Notes: generated from the letters alone by a model not told the origin. Shown: positions 45,201 to 54,453, numbered from the stretch's first letter. The stretch: DNA of 64,000 bases from Schistosoma haematobium (GCF_000699445.3 NC_067202.1:12429924-12493923); one strand, 5' to 3'. Program-made: numbers and translations.

Positions 45201-45755
45201 CTGGTAACACGAAGTTTGCACGAATTTAACGCCTGCGACTTTCAAACGGTTCAGTAAAAACGGTTGCGTATGGCTTTGTCAACTTTCAAAAGAAAGTTGG
45301 ATCAACTAAGAAACCATCATTGTCAAGACTAACACAGGTCATCAAGCCTCCTGTCCTTTCCAAATTGAAACTGAAACTTTAATTCATAGAATGAAATGTG
45401 ATCAAGAAAACTCAGTAACAATTTTAGTTCAAAGAAAATTATTAACTTACCTCTAGAGTCAATAACAAGATTATTGGTTTGACTATCATAATATTTAAAT
45501 GAGAATTTTGGTGTAACACGCTAAAAAGATGTACCTTAGTTACATAATGTAGTTAACTTACTTGACGATTAAGAGATTTATTTAAAATATCATTCATAAC
45601 TGGATAAGATTGATTAAGAATAATTCTCATTGAGTAATGATAATGGAAAGACTTAGTATGTGTATTAGAATCTGACTAATTACTTACATATTGATATGAA
45701 TCATTTTTAAATATTACTTTGTTATAGTCTTTTGATTCAGGTTTTTCACAGATAT
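33140..45755 (-). CDS. plexin-domain-containing (TEM7-like) type I membrane protein, 10 exons to the stop
   Basis: Ten exons with GT-AG sites and consistent phases join into about 294 codons ending in TGA. In order: a beta-rich extracellular region with motifs lining up with PLXDC1/2 ([18 protein letters not shown], then [13 protein letters not shown] beside mammalian VVQWDHV, then [17 protein letters not shown] beside DGRIIFGYKEIP, then ESRRQS beside ESRRRS, then ITAVEILVP beside SAVEFTPLP); a six-cysteine PSI module (C-x7-C, CIWC, C, C); one membrane helix encoded by 33176-33241; and a short basic tail ([11 protein letters not shown]). PLXDC proteins are single-pass surface receptors. The N-terminal exon(s), including the signal peptide, were not found; they should lie above 45.76 kb. 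The exon order and phases are what I see; family membership is my judgement from scattered motifs, and another PSI-domain receptor is possible. Confidence 0.65.
33412..33604. mobile_element. foldback element with 52-base arms
   Basis: Arms 33412-33463 and 33553-33604 are inverted copies (ATAGTGGTTGAAGGTAGTCA and its complement at the far end) with few mismatches, around an 89-base loop. It sits 116 bases upstream of the plexin-domain gene's last exon, in the intron. Confidence 0.75.
34010..34205 (+). repeat. Sm-alpha-like SINE, rearranged
   Basis: A tail fragment on the minus strand (34015-34045) is fused to a plus copy that lacks the first bases of its A box (GCTCAGCGGCCTAAAGGTTA) but keeps B box GCGTTCGAATCTCTC. 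Confidence 0.7.
34571..35219 (+). mobile_element. RTE LINE, 5'-truncated young copy
   Basis: An intact 212-codon frame covers the region after the reverse transcriptase: [20 protein letters not shown], then [40 protein letters not shown] and [20 protein letters not shown]. It is almost identical to 61356-61797. Ends in GGCGTAAGTAAGTAAGTAAG, a tetranucleotide tail as expected for RTE. Confidence 0.85.
35219..35302 (+). repeat. LTR-like repeat H, 84-base fragment
   Basis: Follows the RTE tail with the same junction as at 62498 (TATCTATATTCCCCTTATTA). Confidence 0.7.
35303..35425 (+). mobile_element. RTE LINE 3' end fragment
   Basis: AAGAATGAACAACAATTGTA through GGGAGTAACAGGCGTAAGTA; only the last ~100 bases and GTAA tail. 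Confidence 0.75.
35573..35721 (-). CDS. plexin-domain gene exon (PSI module)
   Basis: 149 bases between acceptor CTTATCATAG and donor GTAAGTAC. It encodes a compact cysteine module: [11 protein letters not shown], then [15 protein letters not shown], then a Cys near the end (VNDCQIK). The spacing, with CxWC at its core, is that of PSI domains, as in plexins and PLXDC. Two N-glycosylation sequons (NTT, NIT) fit an extracellular location. Confidence 0.78.
35775..35855 (+). repeat. Sm-alpha-like SINE tail fragment
   Basis: Keeps ACGAAACAACCATCCAGTGC and the final CAATCGATTGATGATCTCAA. Confidence 0.6.
36090..36330 (-). repeat. Sm-alpha-like SINE, well preserved
   Basis: B box GGGTTCGAGCCCC and A box TGGCTCAGTGG on the minus strand; flanked on the left by (TA)n at 36036-36053. 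Confidence 0.8.
36400..36625 (-). mobile_element. Penelope-like C-terminal fragment
   Basis: Minus strand reads [20 protein letters not shown], then [18 protein letters not shown], continuous here. The same two halves are split and inverted at 49.0-49.5 kb. Confidence 0.6.
36970..37500 (-). repeat. repeat C, long copy
   Basis: From TTTAACACATAGATATTGGT to CAGAGCATTTGGGGGCG. All internal landmarks present. Confidence 0.75.
37500..38185. other. intron sequence, unclassified
   Basis: The part 37800-38165 is less AT-rich and may be an old LTR or LINE piece, but it matches nothing else in the window. Confidence 0.4.
38190..38330 (+). mobile_element. RTE LINE 3' end fragment
   Basis: ATGAGAAGAATGAACAAGAA to AACAGGCGTAATTAAGTAAG. 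Confidence 0.75.
38470..38547 (-). CDS. plexin-domain gene exon
   Basis: 78 bases between acceptor TATCACTCAAG and donor GTATGTTA. It encodes [20 protein letters not shown] and YEVIG, in the position of SAVEFTPLP, just before the PSI module. LINE fragments lie on both sides in the introns. Confidence 0.68.
38610..39140 (+). mobile_element. RTE LINE 3' fragment, older subfamily
   Basis: About 520 bases matching the RTE region after the RT, with stops and small deletions; ends AACAAGCCTAAGTAAGTAAG. Confidence 0.75.
39320..39700. repeat. repeat E, fragments with one TIR
   Basis: Inverted tRNA-like part (CACGCTATCCACTTATCTAC) and a right TIR-like end (GATTGATCAATTGCAGTTC). Confidence 0.55.
39720..40700. 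other. plexin-domain gene intron, no feature seen
   Basis: No repeat family recognised; the open frame at 40229-40522 on the plus strand has no motif or splice support. Confidence 0.5.
40704..40770 (-). CDS. plexin-domain gene exon
   Basis: 67 bases between acceptor CTCTTTTCAG and donor GTAAGAAA. It encodes [20 protein letters not shown] plus GT. The ESRRQS motif is the clearest link to PLXDC1. Phase 0 in, one base out. Confidence 0.7.
41338..41565 (+). repeat. Sm-alpha-like SINE, well preserved
   Basis: B box GGGTTCGAATCTCGC, complete body, tail CATCAATTGACTCGTAATCT. Confidence 0.8.
41733..41797 (-). CDS. plexin-domain gene exon
   Basis: A 65-base exon between acceptor CTAATTTTAG and donor GTAAGTTGC. 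It encodes [20 protein letters not shown], resembling FTFQATLLMDGRIIFGYKE; the next exon begins [11 protein letters not shown], so the two together match the KEIP...ESRRRS region of PLXDC1. Confidence 0.72.
42660..42760 (+). repeat. Sm-alpha-like SINE tail
   Basis: GAGGAGTCCCATATTAGGAC to CAAGTGACTAGTGACCTCAA. Confidence 0.65.
42815..43080 (-). repeat. LTR-like repeat G, inverted diverged copy
   Basis: Reverse complement begins GTGGTGTGAGCTACTTATAT and shares the CTAAAATCTGAGAACCAT (plus strand) landmark with 17065 and 28905. Confidence 0.5.
43211..43261 (-). CDS. plexin-domain gene exon
   Basis: A 51-base exon between acceptor CATTATTTCAG and donor GTGAGTAA. It encodes [16 protein letters not shown], which aligns with the ALVVQWDHVHLQD strand of PLXDC. 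Phases match on both sides. Confidence 0.7.
44092..44184 (-). CDS. plexin-domain gene exon
   Basis: 93 bases between acceptor AAACACAG and donor GTGAGTTT, entering with two bases and leaving one. It encodes [20 protein letters not shown] and [11 protein letters not shown] decayed LINE ORF1 remnant fills the intron between this exon and the previous one. Confidence 0.65.
44290..44765 (+). mobile_element. probable LINE 5' region
   Basis: A GC-richer block (CTTGACGTGGTGGTCGGGCT ... CCACTCCAGACTGATGAATT) unlike host introns. Its position before a LINE ORF1 remnant suggests a LINE 5' UTR, but nothing in it is diagnostic. Confidence 0.35.
45108..45425 (+). mobile_element. decayed LINE ORF1 with PHD-type zinc finger
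   Basis: Frames around 45160-45310 read [28 protein letters not shown] and VWLCQL, a Cys/His pattern (C-x2-C-x2-W-x-H-x3-C ... W-x-C) like the PHD fingers in ORF1 of CR1-type LINEs. Two stops interrupt it. Confidence 0.5.
45451..45520 (-). CDS. plexin-domain gene exon
   Basis: 70 bases between acceptor CATCTTTTTAG and donor GTAAGTTA, separated from the previous exon by a 41-base intron. It encodes [20 protein letters not shown] and ends DSRG across the junction. The RVxxxFSF part aligns with RVNLSFDF of PLXDC2. Confidence 0.7.
45562..45651 (-). CDS. plexin-domain gene exon
   Basis: 90 bases, phase 0 at both ends. Its acceptor (CATACTAAG) closes an intron of only 36 bases; the other AG choices nearby break the frame. 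It encodes [20 protein letters not shown] and [10 protein letters not shown], the latter resembling GILSNTHRQ in PLXDC. Confidence 0.65.
45688..45755 (-). CDS. plexin-domain gene, first exon recognised
   Basis: Encodes [20 protein letters not shown] and ends at donor GTAAGTAA. The acceptor used here (TTGTCAAG before 45755) has a weak pyrimidine tract, so the true upstream boundary may differ. The exon enters with two bases, so an earlier exon must supply one. Confidence 0.5.
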
Positions 45756-45999
45756 CTTGACAATTGAAGTATTTGAAAAGGAAGACAATGATCAAATATA
45801 GTGATATTGAGAGATGATCAGATGAAAAATTGTATCTAAAATGGTTTAGGTAAACAAAAACCAGTAACGTTATCTCATTGCATTAACTTTCAATTCGTAT
45901 GATACACTCAAGGGATACACTATCTCTAACTCAGGGTATGGAAAGTCGGAAAAATGAAAATTTCGCAAATGCGATAAAAATGATATTGATGGTCTAGTA

Positions 46000-46500
46000 A
46001 TAGTATTCCGACACCAGACAATGGGTTTTAAGTGTTCTTTAAGCCCTATCGCTTCAGGCTGGGCTATCTTATATATGTGTTGTATACAGTATAAGCTATA
46101 TGGCTATGTAGAGCTGAAGGTCTTATATTAGACTGGAGGTTCGTCATTGATATTGTGGATGGTTCGGCATTACTTTGGTAAGTTTTGCTGACTGTTCATG
46201 CCCAAAATTGGTTTGCTGGTTAACCGATTTCATGCATACTGGTGGCTGCTTTTCAGTGTTCTTAAGGGCGATCGTCACTGGGACATTGTAAGGCATGTCA
46301 CCATTGCTAACATTAATGAGTCTGGTTCTCCTATGAGGCGGGATTAGGCTGTACTGCTCGGGTTATAAAATTTAAGCCTGGGCGGTGTCTGGCTCTTTTT
46401 AAACAGGATTGAACTGTACTTTTTAGGTTGTTCTGTGAAAGTCCGGATTGTGTCTGGTTCTCCTGAAAATCAATGTAAAATTACCCTGGCCTACAAAGGT
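46000..46500. other. GC-richer unclassified block
   Basis: Contains repeated wording (CTGGTTCTCCTATGAGGCGG, GTGTCTGGTTCTCCTG) suggestive of internal duplication. No coding sequence recognised. Confidence 0.35.
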
Positions 46501-47039
46501 ATGTTATATATGACACACTCAGTTACTACGTGTGTTCAACTAACACTTACCTCATCTTTTTGTTCAAAGTAGTAAATCAAATTTTAATAGAAATTGTCAG
46601 GTTCATATAGATTTTTTAAGTGTTTGGTTGTTTCTTTCTGATTGGATGATTCAAAATGACTATTAAGAAAATCAAATGTGTTGAAATCTTATGTTCATTG
46701 TTAACCAATCATCGTGTTAAATGGATTCATCGTTATTCAATATACTTATGGCTGTGTTGTGAACATGAACTGACATTTATCCATCGTTGGTTGAAATTTC
46801 TAATCCGTATTAATGAAACTTCTCTTGAATGTGATTACCAATAATTTTAAATAATATCAGATGGGTTTTGTGGATATAATAGTAATTTCAATGGTTAAGA
46901 TCTGATATTAATCAACATATACTCACTGGTGACTGGCTTCAAGAGGTATAACCAGAGTTCAAGTGAGAAGTAGTGACCAGTGGAGTTCAACCAGGTCTGT
47001 TGTGAGATAGTAACTTACCGAAGACAATAGTGGATGTGT

Positions 47040-47280
47040 CGCTCAATTTCGTGGATTAGTTGAAGTTAGACATTAACACCGTTGGATGCCGACCAGCTCA
47101 GTGGTCTGTTGGATAAGTGCTCAAGCTCGAAACCGGAAGTCCTGGGTTCGAATCTTGTGAGGCAGGATCGTGGATGCACACTGCTAAGAAGTCCCACAAT
47201 AAGACGAAACAACCGTCCAGTGCTTCCAGGTATTCCATGGTGGTCTAGCTTCAATTGACTCATGATCTCAACTATAGAAA
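47040..47280 (+). repeat. Sm-alpha-like SINE, well preserved
   Basis: A box region CCAGCTCAGTGGTCTG, B box GGGTTCGAATCTTG, intact tail. Confidence 0.8.
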
Positions 47281-47282
47281 TA

Positions 47283-49013
47283 TAATTCTGTTGACCTCAG
47301 TTGTTGTTTATAAAAATATCATTGATTATATTTTCTTGTTGTTTATCACCATATTCTATATCATTAATCAAATTATATGGTATTCTCTATTGTGTTGTGA
47401 GCGTGATATGAATCTTAATTATAATATGGAATGTCGGTCGCCTAATTTATACAGAAAAAATATGAATGAAATTTTCACTGTACACGTGATTACCACTTTT
47501 CTAAAGAGAAAATGAAGTGAAGACAAATAGTTTGTCCATCAGTTCATAGAAGATCTTGCTTCAACTATGAATAAACACTGTAATCAATTACTCATCTTAT
47601 TTTGAATGAGTGTAGTTTTTGCTTTTTTATAGAATTATCTAGTTCTCACGTCCTCATTTTATCAATCTATGCAACGCCCAATAATAATCCTGATGCTTTC
47701 AGACTCGACTACTTAATACGTCTCATTTGTATTGACTATAAGATTGTAGTCAATCGTCTTAATGATAAAGTCCACACTACGTTCTTTTTATCATTCTATG
47801 CCAATCACTGTGATAGATAAACTGATCGATACCCAATATTCTGGATAGTAACAATTTACTGTTGACCAAATGTATATCTGTGTTGAATATTGATTGAAGT
47901 TGGATATCATCGTTAGGTGGAAGTGATCTGATTTTACAGGAGATCGAATACATTTTGAAATATCATTTAGTATTAGAAGTCGTTTTAATTTTACAACAGA
48001 ATTGAAATGAATTTCTCCGTAAGGAAGCATTCGTACTTAAACATTTAAATAGCATGTCAGGTATGTCTGTCTCAACAACTTCAAATTCACATTTTAAGTT
48101 GATGTTATTGAGATATTTTGATTGAGTTAGACGATGTTCCCTGTTTGTAGTCTGTTGGCAGAAATCCGTGAAGCTAGGTTTCATAGTATTTGGTACAAGT
48201 CAGTGAAGTGAACGCTCATTTCTGAAGAAACCAATACTCCTCGTGTGATCCAAACTCATATCATTCAACTTTGCAGTATAAGAAATAAGTACTACCTTGC
48301 TCAAGAATGCTGATATCCAAAGGAGAATTCTAAGCAACCTTGAACATTGTTCTAGCATTACCCTACAGAAAGTAACTACTGTATGTAAAAGATTAGTGAG
48401 TTCTAAACATGATATCTCAAGGGTAGAGAACGATAACCGGTTTCATTATATCAACACAGTCGAGAGAAAAGACTTGCATTGTCCTGGCACGCAAAATAAT
48501 CATCATGATAGTCTGAAGACATCATCTCCATGTTGGTTGTGTAGAGGTTGACATTTTAAAAGATTTTATCTGTATGAAGATCATCCCTACACCACTTGTT
48601 CCAGAAAGAGGCATTAAAAAAATTCATTTTAAAACCCGAAAATAACATCAACAAACGAAAGTATGTTCTAAAAGATTCAAGCTCTGAACAGCCAAAGTAA
48701 CGTTAGCTTTTAACAGAATCGGTTCTTGTAACCGTAGAAAATATATTTATCTGAAGATTAATGTAAATGATGCCAGCCCACAGCCATATATTTTCTCTTT
48801 AAAAAAGTGGTAATCACGTGTACAGTGAAAATTTCATTCATATTTTTTTCTGTGTAAATTAGGCGATTGTCATTCATATCAATGTATTATTAGAAAACGA
48901 CATTCCATATTATAATTAAGATTCATATCACGCTCACAATACAATAGAGAATACCATATGATTTGATTAATGATATAGAATATGGTGATTAACAACAATT
49001 GAGGTCAACAGAC
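47283..49013. mobile_element. element bounded by ~225-base inverted repeats
   Basis: Left arm 47283-47515 and right arm 48790-49013 are inverted copies (for example TGGTAATCACGTGTACAGTG on + at 48810 matches the complement of 47482-47501). The interior holds a gag-like fragment. The right arm abuts a Penelope GIY-YIG fragment. Confidence 0.7.
48297..48620 (+). pseudogene. gag-like fragment of an LTR retrotransposon
   Basis: Reads DIQRRILSNLEHCSSITLQK, then SPCWLCRG and, after a stop, HFKRFYLYEDHPYTTCSRKR. A CWxC-x-HF-RF pattern like this is found in gag zinc fingers of schistosome Gypsy-type elements (Boudicca, CsRn1 group). Broken by stops. Confidence 0.5.
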
Positions 49014-49256
49014 AGATCGCTCTCTCAGATAATGTACACTATCATTATCACCACTATCAATTAGATGTGCCAAGTTAGAACTGCGTATTGTTTTTATCTG
49101 GCCCTTCTCAAACCAAGCGCGTAAATGTTTACTCATTCGTTGGTTAAGTTGCCTGGCATTATGCCCGATAAAGCTATCTCTCCAGGAGCAGCTGAATTTG
49201 TAAATACACATAGAGGAGGCCAACTCAGGTAACTTTTCCTTCGTTTGAGTAGACAT
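49005..49256 (-). pseudogene. Penelope-like GIY-YIG endonuclease fragment
   Basis: Reads CIYKFSCSWRDSFIGHNARQ, then LNQRMSKHLRAW and KTIRSSNLAHLIDSGDN. GIY-YIG domains begin with a Y-x-F/I-C ... IG-x-T-x-R pattern; here F replaces Y and H-N replaces the usual R-T. Truncated after about 80 residues. Confidence 0.6.
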
Positions 49257-49339
49257 CGCTGGTCAACTCGAGAAAGTCAACACAAAATTGGCTGCTTAAA
49301 ATGTCCTGCTAATTACTTTTGTTAACCTATCTTTCAGAG

Positions 49340-49520
49340 TATCGCTAGCCACATCCCCGTTGATTGATAGTGGTCATAATGTAGATAAATCGAAATCATT
49401 TCGAGTTATCTATCATTTACCTCCATCATCTTTCAACGGAGTTCGTTCCCGTCTCCTTTATATAGCTGAAGCCATAGGAATTCGTACATTTCACCCCAAT
49501 TATGTGTACAGAAGAAATTT
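49340..49520 (+). mobile_element. Penelope-like C-terminal piece, opposite strand
   Basis: Plus strand reads [20 protein letters not shown] and [18 protein letters not shown], the direct continuation of the minus-strand fragment at 49005-49256 but inverted. Confidence 0.6.
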
Positions 49521-49879
49521 GTAACTAGTATTATCATCATTATTGTTACTTTTAGAAAAATAGTTCTTATGGGAAAACGCATATTAGATTAGAACTCAAA
49601 TAGGTGTTATGATTGTATGTGATATTCAAACAAATATTGCTGACTGAATCGTCAAGTAACAGTTCTCAATGTGAACAGTTTTGAGAGGACGAAGGGAGCA
49701 CATGTTGTGTTCAGGTCAAACGAATACGGTTTATCGAAGATAATATATTCCTGTTTTGGTAGTGATATCTTCTAAATCACTTCAACCATACTTTCTTGTT
49801 GTCAAACACATTATGGTGTCGAGTAAAGAGCAGATGTAAAAGATGAGTGTGCAATTGATGCTATCGAGTTATCCATTTA

Positions 49880-50055
49880 AGACTTAGTAGCTAAGTGGAC
49901 AGCTGGTTGGCGTTTGAAGCAAACGGTACTGGGTTCGAGTCTAGGGGTGAAAATAACCTCTGAAATGCAGTTATATCCAGCTGACGAGTTCCAAACAGGA
50001 CGATACGCGCGTCCTGGATTCCAATTCTAGACAATATCCATCTTTGCCTATAACC
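49880..50055 (+). repeat. repeat E, tRNA-like copy
   Basis: TTAGTAGCTAAGTGGACAGC (A box) and GGGTTCGAGTCTAGG (B box), then CAGCTGACGAGTTCCAAACA. Confidence 0.65.
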
Positions 50056-50279
50056 TCCTAATGTTACAAAATAACATTTAAAACGAAACTATCACAAAAG
50101 AGTAAATTTTTAACAATAAATTTGCCATATTGTTGTAAGTCATTTAGAAAGGTTCGCTGTGATCAGGAAGAGGTATTTTTCTAGCATGAAATTTCAATGA
50201 TAAGTTATACTATTCATGGGATTTCATTTCTGTAATTAAGTATTTACATGTTACCAAAAAACCCTCAATAGACAGCTTG

Positions 50280-51035
50280 GAATCAATTAGAAGATTTGGA
50301 CTTCGCAGATGACCTGGCCCTTCTATCCCATACACATTAACAAATGCAGATAAAGACAAGTAGTGTAACAGCAGCCTCTGCATCAGTAGGTCTCAATATA
50401 CACAAAGGAAAAAGCAAGATCCTTAAATACAACACAGAGAACACCAACCCAATCTTTTTTAATGGAGAAACTCTGGAAGATGTGGAATCTTTCACTTATC
50501 ATCGATGAACAAGGACGATCGTATGCAAATGTGAAAGCAAGTTGAAGAACATGTGGAACTCAAAACAACTGTCTGTCAACCGATATCAAAGTAAGAATTT
50601 TCAATACGAACGTCAACACCGTCCAACTTTACGGAGCTGAAATTTGGAGAACTAATACAACGACCATCAAAAAGATACAAGTATTTATAAATAATTGTCT
50701 ATACAAGATACTTAATGCCCGTTGGACGGAAACTATCAGCAACAGCCTACTGTGAGAGAGAACAAAACAGATTCCATCTGAAGAGGAAATGAGAAAAAGA
50801 CGTTGGGAGTGGATAGGACATACATTACGGAATTAGTCAAACTGTATCACGAGGCAAGCGCTTACTTGGAATCTATAAAACGAAAGGAGAAGAGGAAGAC
50901 CAAAGAATACATTGCATTTGGAATTGGAGGCAGATATCAAAAGAGTGAATAGCAAGTGGAAACAATTGGAAAGGAATGCCCAGGACAGAGTTGGGCGGTC
51001 TATACTCTTTCATAAGAGATAACAGGCGTAAGTAA
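50280..51035 (+). mobile_element. RTE LINE fragment from the RT catalytic motif to the 3' end
   Basis: Begins at LRRFGLRR-like text, where DNA matches the FADD (reverse transcriptase motif C) region at 60670, and ends AACAGGCGTAAGTAAAGAAA. Multiple stops and frameshifts; a short deletion in the ADVKAR region. Confidence 0.75.
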
Positions 51036-51234
51036 AGAAAGTATAAAAAAAACCTGATAATTCAGATCTCTTTTAATTATCAGTCTTTTAAACAAAAATA
51101 ATAACTTAATAAGAAAAATTAACTGTACGATGATCTTTTGTATCCATACAATGATGAATAAGCAATATTTTGAGACTACTGAATGAGCCATACTGAAGTC
51201 AAACTCAACATACTGGTTAAAAATAATGAATCGA

Positions 51235-51450
51235 TTGATGAGGTAAAGAATTTTCATCGACTGAAGCGATTGGGTCTTGTATTACATACGTCCAACCACT
51301 GCCTATTCTGCGGCGATGTTTGCTGGTGTAACAGTGGTTAGACTAATGTGTAACATTACAACATTGACAGTTATGCTAAGCCATGTAGGTAGGTGCAGAC
51401 TACCTGGCTAAGGTTCACGAAATTATAGTGATCAATAGCTGGAGACTTTG
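51235..51450 (+). mobile_element. LINE 3' fragment (4545 family)
   Basis: GATGAGGTAAAGAATTTTCA and AAGCCATGTAGGTAGGTGCA match the C-terminal LINE piece at 4545-5010. Confidence 0.55.
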
Positions 51451-51519
51451 AGTTGAACCCTGAACTGTTGTATAAATCCCTACGTCTTATGACAGAGTTA
51501 AATTTTAATTTATACACAT

Positions 51520-51972
51520 TTATTTATTTAAACACATAAACATTAGTACAAGAAGGCACCAAATAGATATGCGCCACGTAAATCATTCGATTTGTGAGGG
51601 CTGTGATATTGCCCGGGTGCCCAAACCGAAACAGATGATCTACTTAGGGGGGCCGCACCTCAAGCATTCGACCTTAAGGTCTAATCCACAAGGCAATGGA
51701 GAAACCTAAGGAGATGCAGTCCCATGGAAGCTGGTGACCAATAATTGGTTCATAAGCTATTTGTTCCATTCGGATCCTGGAGCCAATGTACACCATTGGT
51801 TTCGAACTCCCCTAGGTGTATCCCACATATCCACCAACCCAGTTAAAGCGTTGGATCTTCACTTTTCGTCCTCTCAGTTTCGTAAACAATACTCCTGGTA
51901 CCGGAAGTCAGTGAGTAGGACTACCCTGGCAGTGGCTGTATACGCGTGGCCATGTGAGGGCATTTAGGGGCC
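51520..51972 (-). repeat. repeat C
   Basis: From TTATTTAAACACATAAACAT to GGGCATTTAGGGGCC; slightly truncated at the far end. Confidence 0.75.
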
Positions 51973-51979
51973 TATACAC

Positions 51980-53025
51980 ACTGTAATTGTTTCAATAAAT
52001 CAATTTAGTCTTAAATGTTCCAACTGTCGCTTATTACATTTTATTTCATTTTTCCGCCTGTAAAACGATTATGAAATCAGAACCGATATCACGCCAACAC
52101 TTAAACTGAAAACTTTGTTCCACGCATCTTACTACTTATATAAATAATCAGTAGCCTGATTCATCAACTAATTTAATATAGACGATTATAACCTTGTATG
52201 ACATGTGAACAACTTAACTCACTATAGGGTAGTAAGAATGTACGGTAGCAGAGAAGAAAGTCGAACCACTCCTTTCGATGAAAAGAAGCCATTTCTCAAA
52301 GTTTTTTATTATTTTTCGGTATTCATACTAGTTTCAACTAATTTGTAAGCTGAAATCGTTCCACAATGATGTCAATCAACAACAGAAAATAAGTACCACT
52401 TATATTCTAGTTATTACAAATTAACTGAAGTTAATTATGTATACTACAGTATTTGAACTGAATAACTAGAAAATGACCTTCTTACATATTTAATTGACGA
52501 AAAAGTCTTCCACATTTCTTGATAAGTCTTCTAATTGAACGCTAGATTCTGTTCCCAAGCTCTTCCTATTAACCGCCAGGCTAAATGAACACAGCGACTT
52601 GAACATGAGAGAAAAGGTGCGAAATATGGAAGAAACGTTTTACTCCAAAGGTTCGATTTTGCAAAGAAAACCTAGGATTTTTACAGTATTTTAGATGATT
52701 TTAGGTTCCCAGAAAGTTCTGGAACGCCACTAAACATAGTAGCAGCATAGGTAATCATCCAATCAGAAACTCGACGTGACTTTTCACTTTTTAGAGGTTT
52801 CTGGCAAAACTTCTAGTCGATGCTGATTGGATAAGATGTTTCTCAGTGTTTTCAAAGCCTTTACCAGCTTTTTTTGAGTTTTCTGGATCTCTCAACAATT
52901 TTCGTAACTAATGATAAGAATTTCCAATTTCATACTATTTATACTCATTTTAATCAATCTCTTTGGGTTTCTTAAACAGATATAACTCATTTATCAAATA
53001 TATATTTATGTATCAGAATAGGGTC
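51980..53025. other. intergenic, nothing recognised
   Basis: AT-rich unique sequence between the plexin-domain gene and VDAC. Confidence 0.5.
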
Positions 53026-53029
53026 ATGA

Positions 53030-53225
53030 AGATTATTGAGTTTCATTGAGATAATGAACCGATCAATGTTAGATCATGATTAAAAACCTAGCAAAGGACT
53101 CGTCAGTAGGACGCATCCACGATCCCGAACGCAGCAATAAAACCTAGGACCTCCAGTCTCATGTACGAACATTTAACCTTTAGACCACTGAGCCGGCGTC
53201 CAATGGTATTAATGTCTAATATATT
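53030..53225 (-). repeat. Sm-alpha-like SINE, degraded
   Basis: Keeps AGACCACTGAGCCGGCGTCC and a worn body. Confidence 0.65.
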
Positions 53226-53555
53226 TATGTATTCAGGTTAGTTATGCTGTATAATACTATTCGATTGTTAAAATCAAAGTAGGTGGATTAACGTTTAAAC
53301 TTGTCACTTTATGGTTGAAAGCTGGATGACTAAAGCAACAACTCTCACTCCTTCACTATTGAAAGGATATTTTACTATCAGTTCAACTTACAAATCGATA
53401 ATTGTCAGCAGTGGAAATTATAAGATGAACAATGATTGATTTCGAACTCATTGACAATTGAATATACCTCCACCTTATTATTTATGTTCATAATGAGACT
53501 CAAACTCAATATCCTATTATAGATTAGTGTGAGTTTACATTTAATCTATTTATTT

Positions 53556-54030
53556 ATTTATTTTAACACATAGATATTGGTACAAGAAGGCACCAAATAG
53601 ATATACGCCACACAGATCTCATTTGATATGTGTGAGGGCTGTGATATTCCCCGGGTGCCCAAACCGAAGCAGGTGGTTTTCTTAGGGGGCCACTCCCCGA
53701 GCCTTCGACCTGAAGGTCTGATCCACAAGGCAGTGGAGCAACGTCAGGAGATGAAGTCCCATGGTAGCCGGTGACCAATGATTGGTTCACACGCCATTCG
53801 TTCCTTCAGGATACTGGAGCCCATGTGCACCATTGATTTGGAATCCGGTTAAAGCGCCGGACATTCGCTTTTCGTCCTCCCAATTTCGTAAACAACACCC
53901 CCGCCACGAGAAGGCAGTGAGTAGGACTTCCCTGGCAGTGGCTATATACGCGTGGCAATGTGAGAGCATTTCGAGAGGGAGAGCGGACTCTCCCTACTCT
54001 TGGCCGTACCAGGGTATTTGGGAGCCATTT
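53556..54030 (-). repeat. repeat C
   Basis: Begins TTTATTTATTTTAACACATA; lacks about 50 bases in the middle relative to 36970-37500. Confidence 0.8.
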
Positions 54031-54447
54031 AATCCACAAAAGTACATTTACATGTAACTATCTATATTTATGATGATATACAGATTCTTTTAAGAGATTC
54101 AACTTAATATGTAATCTCATAAATAAATATAAAATCTTTAGAAAAAAAAGCAGAGGCAAAACACACCTACAAAAGGTCATATACACTTGGATAATGTAAT
54201 GGCAGTATATAGACTAAATAGTTGAGAAGTGGTGGTAGTGGTGGTGGAAAGAAAACAGTTGGACAACAAAGAAGCAACATAACCATGAATGAAATAAGAG
54301 AATAAATTGTCAACATGAACAATCTAAATAACTAATACTTTTGTATTTGATGAAAGAATGATTGTAACGATGAGACCGGGGTAAAGAGAAAGTGAACTAA
54401 TTCATTCATAATTGTTTTACATCTATAATTGATACATAGTCATATTG

Positions 54448-54453
54448 TTTTAT
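54448..54453 (-). promoter_or_regulatory. polyadenylation signal of VDAC
   Basis: AATAAA on the minus strand, 38 bases after the stop codon, giving a very short 3' UTR. Confidence 0.6.

Noticed and set aside
46551..46600. Possible upstream exon of the plexin-domain gene (…YYFEQKDE before a GTAAGTG donor)
   Set aside because: Its phase does not match the next exon and an acceptor with an open frame could not be found.
46656..46844. A 62-codon plus-strand frame with natural-looking codon use
   Set aside because: No homology recognised, no splice context and opposite to the host gene; kept only as a curiosity.
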